63,917 nt of DNA from an uncultured bacterium. GTDB lineage: Bacteria; Cyanobacteriota; Vampirovibrionia; Gastranaerophilales; Gastranaerophilaceae. Made by a program: the position numbers and the translations under genes. Below, piece by piece: positions 26,586-34,108 of the stretch. The stretch is from positions 1 through 63,917 of the forward strand of contig CADCKD010000007.1 in NCBI GenBank assembly GCA_902801985.1. Direction: 5' to 3'. How positions within the stretch are numbered: position 1 is the stretch's first letter; every line of letters starts with the position of its first letter. The notes under the pieces were generated by a model. That model ran no database searches and was not told the origin of the DNA. It saw only the letters and a program-made list of their open reading frames with translations.

Positions 26586-28166
26586 ATGAGTAATCTGAGA
26601 ATCGGACGTCAAGCGTCCAACAATCCGACAGGATTGACATTAGTTGCTTCAACAGGAGGAAGCAATGGAACATTTAAAGATTTGCTAACTGATGCCCAAA
26701 AAGAAAAATTGGGTATACAGCAGGCAAAAACTTCTGTATTTACAAATCCTGCACAAGCTGCTGTAAAACCTAATGCAGAGCAAATTGTTGCAGCTCAAAC
26801 AATACAACCTCAAAAAGGTTTTCAAGAGTTTATAGACGTAAGACAAGGACTAAATCGTGCTCCAAAATCAGCTTCAGAATCTTTTGAAGTATTTTCTCAA
26901 GCCGGTAAAACAACTGCTGAAGGCGCAACAAAAGGCGGAGCATTAGTTCCTTTCGGAGGAAACGGAGGAACAGTTCCTCCTTCATTTGGTGGCGCTGCTG
27001 CATCTACTGCACAAGGGGCAGGCGCTCTGGTACCGATTACAGGTAATGCAGGCGGCGCAGGCGGTGCAATACCTCCAGTTGGAGGGGGAAGCGGAGCTGC
27101 CGGCGGGGCAAAAAGTCTTGTTCCTGCAGGTAAGGTTATTGAAGATGTTCCTTTTGAAGAAGTTACAAAAAATAAAGGTTTATGGTCAAAATTTAAAGAT
27201 GTAATTAAAGGTGGCGCGTCAAAAGCTACTAATTGGTTTAAAGGCTTACCAAAAGCAGGTAAAATCGGATGTATTATTGGGGCGCTTGCTATTGCCGCAG
27301 GTGCAATCTACGGCTTGTGCAAATTATTTAGCGGAGATAAAGAAGAAGGCAAACCTGTAGAAGCTCCAAAGGATTACAATCCTCAAGTTCCAAAAGAAGA
27401 GGAAAAACCGAAAGAAACAGAACAACCAACTGAACCGGACGCGAATGAACCTGTTAAATCAGAAGAACCGGACACACCTGTTCCTGCAGTTCCGGCAACA
27501 CCTGAAGAACCGGAACAAAATGATGACATCAAAGAAATAAAAGATGATGTTAAAGAAGTCAAAGATGATGTCAAAGAAATTAAAGACAAATTGGATCAAA
27601 TAGCAAATCCTGTTCCTGTTGCGCCAGTTGAACCGGAAGAGCCTGAACAAGTTGAAGACCCTGAACAAGTTGAAGATCCAGAACAAAAAGATGATATCAC
27701 AGGAATAAAAGATGATGTCAAAGAAATTAAAGATGATGTCAAAGAAGTCAAAGATGATGTCAAAGAAATAAAGGACAAGTTGTTACAACAACCGGAAGAT
27801 CCTGCAAATGCAGATGAACCTAAAGCGGCTGAAAAATCTGATGAAGCTGAAAAAGAACCTAAAGCTGCAGAAGATGAAAATGTATACACAGTTGTCAAAG
27901 GTGATTGCGTATGGAACATTGCAAAAGATCATTTAATCAAAATTCACGCAGATGAACCAAATTATGTACCAACAAATGCTGAAATATTAAAACATACAAA
28001 TGAAATTATGGACTACAATCCACAATTACATTGGGAAGATGATCATTATCACGTAATGATTAGACCTGGTGATAAAATCAATTTGGTAAAGCAAGAACAA
28101 GAAGTTCAAGAAGAACCTGAAAAAGAAGAAAAAGACCAAGAAAAAGAACTAAATCAAGTTGACTAG
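26586..28166 (+). CDS. LysM-domain protein with coiled-coil repeats and one membrane helix
   Basis: 526 residues from the ATG at 26586 (AAGGGG upstream; an earlier ATG is less well placed). Order: a 140-residue Ala/Gly-rich low-complexity part, a hydrophobic helix 'IGCIIGALAIAAGAIYGLCKLF', a Pro/Glu-rich stretch, two blocks of heptad-like 'DDVKE[IV]K' repeats, and a C-terminal LysM-like domain ('YTVVKGDCVWNIAKDHL' to 'IRPGDKINLV'). LysM binds peptidoglycan, so the protein may tie a membrane or complex to the wall. The Cys in 'GDCVW' replaces the more usual Ser/Thr. Topology not certain because no signal peptide is seen. Confidence 0.75.
   Translation: MSNLRIGRQASNNPTGLTLVASTGGSNGTFKDLLTDAQKEKLGIQQAKTSVFTNPAQAAVKPNAEQIVAAQTIQPQKGFQEFIDVRQGLNRAPKSASESFEVFSQAGKTTAEGATKGGALVPFGGNGGTVPPSFGGAAASTAQGAGALVPITGNAGGAGGAIPPVGGGSGAAGGAKSLVPAGKVIEDVPFEEVTKNKGLWSKFKDVIKGGASKATNWFKGLPKAGKIGCIIGALAIAAGAIYGLCKLFSGDKEEGKPVEAPKDYNPQVPKEEEKPKETEQPTEPDANEPVKSEEPDTPVPAVPATPEEPEQNDDIKEIKDDVKEVKDDVKEIKDKLDQIANPVPVAPVEPEEPEQVEDPEQVEDPEQKDDITGIKDDVKEIKDDVKEVKDDVKEIKDKLLQQPEDPANADEPKAAEKSDEAEKEPKAAEDENVYTVVKGDCVWNIAKDHLIKIHADEPNYVPTNAEILKHTNEIMDYNPQLHWEDDHYHVMIRPGDKINLVKQEQEVQEEPEKEEKDQEKELNQVD
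27520..27780 (+). repeat. In-frame DNA repeats coding coiled-coil heptads
   Basis: Two clusters of tandem ~21-base units (GATGATGTCAAAGAAGTCAAA and close variants), separated by Pro/Glu-rich coding sequence with its own 'EQVEDP' repeats. Copy number probably varies between strains. Confidence 0.75.
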
Positions 28167-28186
28167 TGAAGTCCGAATTCATATAA

Positions 28187-28220
28187 AAAGGGCCTGTTCA
28201 AGAAATTGGACAGGTTCTTT
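28187..28220 (+). terminator. Probable terminator after LysM gene
   Basis: AAAGGGCCTGTTCA pairs with TGGACAGGTTCTTT through 14 positions including G-T pairs; T tail is short. Confidence 0.6.
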
Positions 28221-28257
28221 CGTTGCAAGTGAATAATCTTTTTTGTATAAATAAAAT

Positions 28258-29124
28258 ATGAAAGGCTCAAGTTTATTTATTTTAGTACTGTTTCTATTTT
28301 TACGGATAATTTCTAACCCTTGTGCAAACGCTATTCAAAAGAAATTATCTGTGGAGAATTCTGCTATTCTAATAAACTTGCACTCATATTTATTTTTAAG
28401 TTTATTTTGTATTTATCCGGCATTCTGTTTTAATTGGGGACAGTACGGAATAAGCTATTGGCTTTATGCTATATTGTCCGGATTACTTTGTACATTGAGC
28501 TCTGTATGTTTAATAAAAGCTCTTGAAATTGGAGAAATGTCTATACTTGGACCGATAAATTCTTATAAGTGTGTAATTGGCTTGATTTTTGCATGGATTT
28601 TCTTAAAAGAGGTACCTAATATTGCCGGTATTTTGGGAATGATAACAATTATTATAGGAAGTTGGTTAATATTTGAAACAACAAAAGAGGGGTTTAGTTT
28701 TTCTCTTTTTAAAAGGAAAGACATAATTTTGAGATTTTTGGCTTTGTTCTTTTCGGGTACGGAGGCAGTTGTATTGAAAAAAATTATAATTATGTCTTCT
28801 CCGATGGAATCATTTATATTGTGGTGTTTTTTAGGGTGTATTTTTTCTTTTATTTTAATGTATTTATTCGGAAGAAAATTTCACAAGTTATCCAAAAATG
28901 ATGAGATTGGATGTTTGGGTATTGCACTAAGTCTTGGTGTAATGCAATTATCAACAAACGTTGTATTTGGGGGTATGAACGTTGGATATGCTCTTGCATT
29001 ATTCCAATTATCAAGTATTGTTGCGGTAATATTTGGGTATAAAATGTTTGGAGAAAAACAATTTATTAAAAAAATATTTGCTGCAATTATTATGATAATT
29101 GGGAGTTGTTTAATTTTACTTTAA
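28258..29124 (+). CDS. EamA/DMT-family transporter
   Basis: 288 residues with about ten transmembrane helices in two homologous halves, including 'SILGPINSYKCVIGLIFAWIF' in shortened form and the end 'IFGYKMFGEKQFIKKIFAAIIMIIGS', typical of drug/metabolite transporters. Substrate unknown. Convergent with the operon that ends at 29127. Confidence 0.85.
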   Translation: MKGSSLFILVLFLFLRIISNPCANAIQKKLSVENSAILINLHSYLFLSLFCIYPAFCFNWGQYGISYWLYAILSGLLCTLSSVCLIKALEIGEMSILGPINSYKCVIGLIFAWIFLKEVPNIAGILGMITIIIGSWLIFETTKEGFSFSLFKRKDIILRFLALFFSGTEAVVLKKIIIMSSPMESFILWCFLGCIFSFILMYLFGRKFHKLSKNDEIGCLGIALSLGVMQLSTNVVFGGMNVGYALALFQLSSIVAVIFGYKMFGEKQFIKKIFAAIIMIIGSCLILL

Positions 29125-29126
29125 GA

Positions 29127-29402
29127 TTAAGGGCACAAATTTTCCCAATCCGGTTCTTCGTTTTCTTCTCCGGGTTCGGGGATATGCTCGTGATTTTCCA
29201 TCATAACCATTAGGGATAAACGTAATTGCCTTTTATAATTTTCTCTTGCCCTTGCTAAAGTTTTGGCGCAAAATGTAAAACTTGGAATTTCCTTAATTTC
29301 AATGTAAAAATAAGGATTACCTTCAAAGTCTAAGTCTTGCCCCTCGATTAATGTCCAGTCTAAGTTTAAATAATAATCTAAGTCTTTGTATTGATTTTCC
29401 AT
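29127..29402 (-). CDS. HicB-like small protein, no HicA partner
   Basis: 91 residues with the HicB fold pattern: a strand pair around 'FEGNPYFYIEIKEIPSFTF', then 'AKTLARARENYKRQLRLSL' and a 'HIPEP' end. HicB proteins are antitoxins of HicA mRNA interferases, but no HicA-sized gene adjoins; this may be a solitary member. Last gene of the rbfA-truB operon, 5 bases after the GerMN gene. Confidence 0.55.
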   Translation of the reverse strand: MENQYKDLDYYLNLDWTLIEGQDLDFEGNPYFYIEIKEIPSFTFCAKTLARARENYKRQLRLSLMVMMENHEHIPEPGEENEEPDWENLCP

Positions 29403-29407
29403 GTTAA

Positions 29408-30010
29408 TTAGTTTTCTAAAGAGGAATTGCTTAACGGTTGTGTAATCATTAAACCTTCTCCGCCTACTACGTCTGCTCTTTGTCCGTCAATATATAAATA
29501 TACCGGCAAAGATGTATTTTGTTTTACTGTTTTTATTAGTTGGTATAATCTTTTATACAAACTGTCGGCTCCTCCTCCGTTTACAAATGAAGAATTTAAA
29601 TTTACGATGATTTTATCTGATTTTTCAGTAATATTTATGACTTGAGAATAAGGAGGAACTTCGGTATACACTCCGTGTTCTTTCTCAGATTGTTTTGGCC
29701 CGCCAATTAATGAATAAACGGCATAACGAACTTTTGAACCGTCAACTTCTTTATTGTATTCGCGTTTAACAGCTTTGTATACTTCTTCGTTGTGTTCATT
29801 TTTGCCGATAAAGAATACATTTACATATTCTTTTACTTTTACTTCTTCTGTTTTTTCTGCGGGTTCTTCTTCTACTGAACGTTGAGAAACTTCTATATCA
29901 TCAGGTTTTATTTCAGGTTTTGGCATAAATACATTGAATGCAATTACGCCTAAAACGACCAACATGCAAAATCCGATAATAATTAAAAGTAATTTTTGAT
30001 TTCTGTTCAT
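29408..30010 (-). CDS. GerMN-domain protein
   Basis: 200 residues: an N-terminal membrane helix ('LLLIIIGFCMLVVLGVIAFNVF'-type, residues 6-28), an acidic linker, then a GerMN domain from about residue 65 ('VFFIGKN', 'SLIGGP', 'VNLNSSFVNGGG', 'YLYIDGQ'). GerMN domains occur in spore germination GerM and in lipoproteins of non-spore-formers, usually at the cell surface. No spore genes are seen here. Same operon as truB. Confidence 0.85.
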   Translation of the reverse strand: MNRNQKLLLIIIGFCMLVVLGVIAFNVFMPKPEIKPDDIEVSQRSVEEEPAEKTEEVKVKEYVNVFFIGKNEHNEEVYKAVKREYNKEVDGSKVRYAVYSLIGGPKQSEKEHGVYTEVPPYSQVINITEKSDKIIVNLNSSFVNGGGADSLYKRLYQLIKTVKQNTSLPVYLYIDGQRADVVGGEGLMITQPLSNSSLEN

Positions 30011-30021
30011 ATTAAATTCCC

Positions 30022-30870
30022 TTAGTCTTTAGGTACAATTACTATACCATCAGTAACTATTACATTATTTTTTATGGCAATATTTTTGATATAAACTTTT
30101 GCATCCTTATTATCAAAGATATTTATTGAAAAATCAAGCGGATTTAGGTAATTCATCAAAAAGTCAATTTTCTTTAAATCAAATTTGAAAGAATTTGATG
30201 AAAGTTTTGTATTTTCAAAATCTATTTTGCCGTTTTTTACATCCAAATCTGCAGATATTTCAATTTTTTTAGGCTCTCTTACAAAAGGTAATGCTACATT
30301 TATTGTGTAGTAAAATCTGTTGCCGCGAATAGAAGCTGCAGTAGATTGAATTTTTATGCCGGCAAAACTTAATTTATTAAGATCATTAACCACTTTTCCG
30401 TATTTTTCGGTTTTCATTGTGTTATTGATATCATCTGCGGAAATTTCTAGTTCAAATGACATCGGAAAATCTTCTTTAAAAGTTATATTCCCTTTTTTGT
30501 CATATTGGATATAGTTAAAATCGCACAAAGATTTTAATTCAACTGATGATAAGTATATTCCGTCGATATTAACGTTTTTCCCGCTCATAGTGAGGGATTT
30601 AAATCTTCCGTTGCTTAAATCTTTTGCGCTATATGAATCTATATTAACTTTTAAATTTTTGTCTCCTTGAACAGTTTTTAGAATTGCTTTTTTCAAAACA
30701 GATTCTGAAATTTGAGTTCTTGCAAAATTCAACCCTGTGATGCTGCTAAAAAATGAGCTGAATTTATTATTCAAATCATAAGGTTTTACACATGAATATT
30801 CACAATCTGCACCAAAACTTACCGGTGCTGTAAATAATACTAATCCCAACAATAAAATTAACTTTTTCAT
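30022..30870 (-). CDS. LmeA-like (DUF2993) phospholipid-binding protein
   Basis: 282 residues with a signal peptide (MKKLILLLGLVLFTAPVSFG). The body has the DUF2993/LmeA layout: 'ISESVLKKAI', 'NIDSYSAKDLSNGRFKSLTM', 'ISADDINNTM' and repeating beta-strand/helix units. Cyanobacterial and actinobacterial relatives bind phospholipids in the envelope. The start overlaps truB by 4 bases, so the two are translationally coupled. Confidence 0.75.
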   Translation of the reverse strand: MKKLILLLGLVLFTAPVSFGADCEYSCVKPYDLNNKFSSFFSSITGLNFARTQISESVLKKAILKTVQGDKNLKVNIDSYSAKDLSNGRFKSLTMSGKNVNIDGIYLSSVELKSLCDFNYIQYDKKGNITFKEDFPMSFELEISADDINNTMKTEKYGKVVNDLNKLSFAGIKIQSTAASIRGNRFYYTINVALPFVREPKKIEISADLDVKNGKIDFENTKLSSNSFKFDLKKIDFLMNYLNPLDFSINIFDNKDAKVYIKNIAIKNNVIVTDGIVIVPKD

Positions 30871-31757
30871 AATACCTCGAACACTTTTTTTACGACAATT
30901 TTGTCTTCTGTAACCATTCCTATAGCATGTATTTTATCACCACAAACCAAAAATACAATCTCTTTTCTGTCCCTCGCCCTTTGTAAAGGGAGAGGGGTAG
31001 GGTGAGGGTTAAAAATGCTCATTCCGTGTGAAACTTTTTCTTTTTCAGTTTCATCTAGCTGATATTGCGTAATGGGAACGACTTCTAGAGGGTTAATCAA
31101 ATTCTTTTCAACATCTTCAAGGGTTTTGATGTCATTCAGATTTATAGATTTTTCAATATTAAACATTCCTGCTTTAGTTCGTTCAAGTGCTATTAAATAC
31201 CCGCCGCAAGAGAGCTTTTGACCAATGTCGTATGCAATTGAACGTATGTAGGTCCCTTTAGAGCATGCAACTTGGAGTTTTGCACGTTGGTTTTCATAAT
31301 CAAAAGAAACAAGTTCTATACTTTTAATCAATACTTTTCTTGGTTTGATTTCGACTTCTTTACCTTCTCTTGCGTATTCATAGAGTTTTTTGCCTTTGAC
31401 TTTAATAGCTGAATATATTGGAGGAATTTGTTCTATTTCTCCTTCAAAATCTTTTAAAATATTTTCAACATCTTGTTGGGTAATTTTTTTATCAAAAGTT
31501 TGAGTAATTTCACCCTCAAGATCATAAGTATCAGTATTTGCACCAAATTGAACAGTTGCAATGTATTCTTTATCATCCGGTAAATATTCAATAAGTTTGG
31601 TTGCTTTGCCTATGCATATAGGTAAAACTCCTGTTGCAAAAGGGTCTAAAGTGCCGGTGTGTCCGATTTGTTTTATGTGGGTAATTCTTCGCAGAACAGC
31701 AACAACATCAAATGATGTCATAGATTGCGGTTTGTTGATATTGATAAACCCGAACAA
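30867..31757 (-). CDS. truB: tRNA pseudouridine(55) synthase
   Basis: 296 residues. Start is TTG at 31757 directly after the rbfA TAG; the family N terminus (FGFININKPQSMTSF) fits and AGAGGGG lies 11 bases upstream. 'GHTGTLDPFATGVLPI' holds the catalytic Asp. TruB makes pseudouridine 55 in the T loop of tRNAs. Near the C terminus, residues about 249-263 ('NPHPTPLPLQRARDR') are encoded by an inserted palindromic repeat, before the last segment ('VCGDKIHAIGMV'). Confidence 0.95.
   Translation of the reverse strand: MFGFININKPQSMTSFDVVAVLRRITHIKQIGHTGTLDPFATGVLPICIGKATKLIEYLPDDKEYIATVQFGANTDTYDLEGEITQTFDKKITQQDVENILKDFEGEIEQIPPIYSAIKVKGKKLYEYAREGKEVEIKPRKVLIKSIELVSFDYENQRAKLQVACSKGTYIRSIAYDIGQKLSCGGYLIALERTKAGMFNIEKSINLNDIKTLEDVEKNLINPLEVVPITQYQLDETEKEKVSHGMSIFNPHPTPLPLQRARDRKEIVFLVCGDKIHAIGMVTEDKIVVKKVFEVL
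30969..31010. repeat. Palindromic repeat inserted in frame in truB
   Basis: CCCTCGCCCTTTGTAAAGGG and GAGAGGGGTAGGGTGAGGGTT form a hairpin-prone, G/C-biased block unlike its AT-rich surroundings. On the coding strand it reads PHPTPLPLQRARD, the residue string that this kind of repeat gives when translated. Confidence 0.8.
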
Positions 31758-32105
31758 CTACTTAATTTCCCCTCTGGAAATTTTATTTAAAATCTCAACA
31801 ACCTTTGAAGATTCTTCTAAACCGTTGGTATATACAAATTTCAATTCCGGAGTCAGGCGTAAACGAAGAACTTTGCCCACATTGTAGCGAATTTTTGGGG
31901 TCGATTTTTCTATAATTTCTTTTGTTGTTTCGATATCTTCTTGTGAACCTAAAACACTATATATAACTTTTGCAAAAGAATTATCATGCGAAACTTCAAC
32001 ATCCACAATTGATACAACACCTTTTAGTCCTCGGATTTCTTTTCTCAAAATCTCAGAAATATCGCGCATCAATTCTTTTCTTACCCGTTCGTTTCTTAGT
32101 GTCAT
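31758..32105 (-). CDS. rbfA: Ribosome-binding factor A
   Basis: 115 residues, the usual length. KH-type fold with 'RNERVRKELMRDISEIL', 'VSIVDVEVSHDNSFAKVIYSV' and 'LRLTPELKFVYTNGLEESSKV'. RbfA matures the 16S rRNA 5' end in the 30S subunit. First gene of the operon rbfA-truB-LmeA-GerMN-HicB-like, a common rbfA-truB pairing. Confidence 0.94.
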   Translation of the reverse strand: MTLRNERVRKELMRDISEILRKEIRGLKGVVSIVDVEVSHDNSFAKVIYSVLGSQEDIETTKEIIEKSTPKIRYNVGKVLRLRLTPELKFVYTNGLEESSKVVEILNKISRGEIK

Positions 32106-32170
32106 AATTCTTTACTCCTAGTTGATAAAATTATAGCATGAATATTACAAAAAGTTAAAAGGTAACTTTT

Positions 32171-32203
32171 AGTAGCAAAAAAATATATTACATGTTTTAA
32201 TAT
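32171..32203 (+). promoter_or_regulatory. Promoter with AGTAGCAA motif
   Basis: AGTAGCAA (32171-32178), 19 bases, then TAATAT (32198-32203). One base differs from the ACTAGCAA of 9827 and 11296, and the spacing is the same. Confidence 0.4.
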
Positions 32204-32231
32204 ATCGGAGAATTTATGAAAGGAGAAATTA

Positions 32232-33092
32232 ATGAATTTAACAATAAACAGTTTATCATCTGTTGACAGAGCATACGAACTTTCATCTCAAAATAAAAAT
32301 TCTAAAAAAGAAAATGTTAGTTTTGAAGGTCTAAACATATCTTCAAAACAAGTAAAAAATACGGCTGTTGGATTTGCATTATTTGCAGCATCTGTATTAG
32401 GGCTATCTGCATGTAAATCAAATTCATCCGAAAAATCAAAAGAAGCTGCAAATACAGAATACGTTGCTCCGGTGCAAGATGTTGAAGAATCTGAAAAATC
32501 AGAGGTTGCTAAAGAAGTTTCTTATAAAGACCGAATTAATGAATATATGGCTCAAGACAAAAAAGTTGTCAAGGTAGAAATTGATAATCCTGTAGCAAAT
32601 ACTGGTCCTAATGAAAAAGTTTATTTTTATTCAATAGTTGGGAGAGGTTATGATAAAAAAGGTGTAATGATCAGACAATTTACTGTTGATACTCCAGAAC
32701 CTGGAGAATATATTCCTACATATAGAGGAGTACAATATCTGCCTGACAAAACAGTTGCAGAAGTATTTTACGGCCCTTGTAAAACAGTCCAAGTAAATTA
32801 TGAAAAACTTGTGAAATTCGAAGGGGAATCAGGTTATAAAAAGATTGAATATTTGTATGATACACTACGCTCAGAAGATTCACCAAGCAGAACTGTTATA
32901 TATAAAAAGGGGACAGAATTTGCTCCTGGTGCGAGGTATTCTAAAGATTATCGTGAATGTAGAATATCTTATGATAAGGACGGAAAACTTCTAGAGAAAC
33001 ATGTACTTGTTCCTGACAAAGATTATAAAAGTCTTAGATTAGATGAGAAAAAATCCATACTACCAAAAGATATATCGAAATCAGGCGAATAG
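32232..33092 (+). CDS. Lipoprotein-like protein with long N-terminal leader and FEG motif
   Basis: 286 residues. The first 43 are polar and include 'NVSFEGLN'; a hydrophobic stretch (TAVGFALFAASVLGLSAC) then ends in a lipobox-like LSAC with Cys61. A standard lipoprotein signal would start within 25 residues, so the leader is unusual. The mature part has no known domain and is rich in Lys, Tyr and Glu. AAGGAG precedes the ATG and a terminator follows. Confidence 0.6.
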   Translation: MNLTINSLSSVDRAYELSSQNKNSKKENVSFEGLNISSKQVKNTAVGFALFAASVLGLSACKSNSSEKSKEAANTEYVAPVQDVEESEKSEVAKEVSYKDRINEYMAQDKKVVKVEIDNPVANTGPNEKVYFYSIVGRGYDKKGVMIRQFTVDTPEPGEYIPTYRGVQYLPDKTVAEVFYGPCKTVQVNYEKLVKFEGESGYKKIEYLYDTLRSEDSPSRTVIYKKGTEFAPGARYSKDYRECRISYDKDGKLLEKHVLVPDKDYKSLRLDEKKSILPKDISKSGE

Positions 33093-33107
33093 GAAATGAA
33101 AATATAT

Positions 33108-33141
33108 AAAAAGCGATAGAATATTTGTTCTATCGCTTTTT
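33108..33141. terminator. Bidirectional terminator
   Basis: AAAAAGCGATAGAA-(6)-TTCTATCGCTTTTT; it touches the end of the convergent pseudogene. Confidence 0.9.
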
Positions 33142-33658
33142 ATATACCTACATTTATAAATTTATTTTCTGATTTTAATTTATCATATTTTTCAAGATCT
33201 CTGTATTTTAAGATTTTTGCAGGATTACCGCCGACAACTGCACCTTTTGGAACATCTTTTGTTACTACAGAACCCATTGCAACCACCGCACCTTCTTCAA
33301 TAGTCACCCCCGGGATAATAGTGCATCTTGCTCCCAACCATACATTGTCTTTTATTTCAACAGGTCTTAGGTTGAATTGCTTATCAAATGGTAATGTTTC
33401 AGGACTGTAATAATTATGGCTTGAGGTCCAAATCAGAACTTCTCTTGCAAAGCTTACATTATTCCCAATTTTTACACCTCCGGATGCATTTATTGTTGTG
33501 CCTTAGCCCAGTCTTACGTTGCTTCCGATTTCAAGATTCCCTGCTTTGAATATTTTTACTCCGCTTGCGATAGTAATATTATCACCACACGATTTGAAGC
33601 GATGTTTATTCAGTAAAAAACGAATAATTTTGAATGGCTTTGAAAAATTTAATCTCAT
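33140..33658 (-). pseudogene. Hexapeptide-repeat acetyltransferase broken by a stop codon
   Basis: Read through, the frame from the ATG at 33658 gives 172 codons of a left-handed beta-helix acetyltransferase ('SGVKIFKAGNLEIGSNVRLG', then 'GTTINASGGVKIGNNVSF', 'NVWLGARCTIIPGVTIEEGA', 'GNPAKILKYRD'), as in wbbJ/maltose-acetyltransferase-like enzymes. Codon 52 is TAA (33503-33505) where a Tyr or similar would stand between LG and GTT. No frameshift was found elsewhere. The 3' part (65 codons) is still open from an internal start. Sequencing error is the alternative. Confidence 0.8.
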
Positions 33659-33717
33659 AGAAATTATTATAGTTAAGAGCTTTAATATTTGTCAATTCAA
33701 ATATATGTTTATGCTTA

Positions 33718-33765
33718 TCATCCCAATAAAAAATATTACGCAAAAAAAACAGAGAGGAGGGGATT
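33718..33765 (-). repeat. Direct repeat copy 2: tRNA-Ser 3' end plus flank
   Basis: TCATCCCAATAAAA...CAGAGAGGAGGGGATT, the same as 33906-33951 apart from A-run lengths and one or two bases. It ends inside the T loop of the tRNA (minus-strand reading AATCCCCTCCTCTCTG). Confidence 0.9.
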
Positions 33766-33905
33766 GTCTTGCTTCGCTCGCCATCGACGTGACTTGGGCT
33801 TGAGCCTCTCTTGGCCTGCGCCCCGCCTGATATGAGGCTCAAGGCTTCGCACTTGGCTCGCTTGCGCTCGAACCTCCCACAAGGCTTTCGCCTTGTTCGG
33901 GGTTC
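33766..33905. other. GC-rich insert between the tRNA-Ser repeats
   Basis: 140 bases, visibly richer in G and C than the flanks, with runs like CTTCGCTCGCC and GGCTTTCGCC and several small inverted repeats. No convincing gene. Bounded exactly by the duplicated tRNA-Ser 3' end, so it looks like a residual integrated element or an insertion scar. Confidence 0.55.
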
Positions 33906-33951
33906 TCATCCCAATAAAAATTTTACGCAAAAAAACAGAGAGGAGGGGATT
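33906..33951 (-). repeat. Direct repeat copy 1: tRNA-Ser 3' end plus flank
   Basis: Contains the last 16 bases of tRNA-Ser and 30 bases of its downstream flank. The second copy is 188 bases away at 33718-33765. Confidence 0.9.
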
Positions 33952-34022
33952 CGAACCCCTGGTGGAACTAGTCCCACACAACCTTTCCAAGATTGCACCT
34001 TAAGCCACTCGGACACCTCTCT
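33936..34022 (-). tRNA. tRNA-Ser (GGA)
   Basis: On the minus strand: acceptor AGAGAGG/CCTCTCT, anticodon arm CAATC-TTGGAAA-GGTTG giving GGA, a long class II variable arm, T arm AGGGG-TTCGAAT-CCCCT. Discriminator G; CCA not encoded. Confidence 0.95.
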
Positions 34023-34108
34023 TAATAGTCTATATATTCAATTAAACCCTAAACCCTCCACTTCGTCAAGCTGTATATTTTTTTACCAATATATGCTATT
34101 ATTTATCT

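Noticed and set aside
27383..27919. Several minus-strand frames opposite the LysM gene
   Set aside because: Translations are simple Ser/Leu/Thr or Phe/Arg repeats produced by the tandem heptad-coding units.
29127..29402. HicAB toxin-antitoxin pair
   Set aside because: Only a HicB-like gene is present; neighbours are a GerMN protein and a transporter, with no room for hicA.
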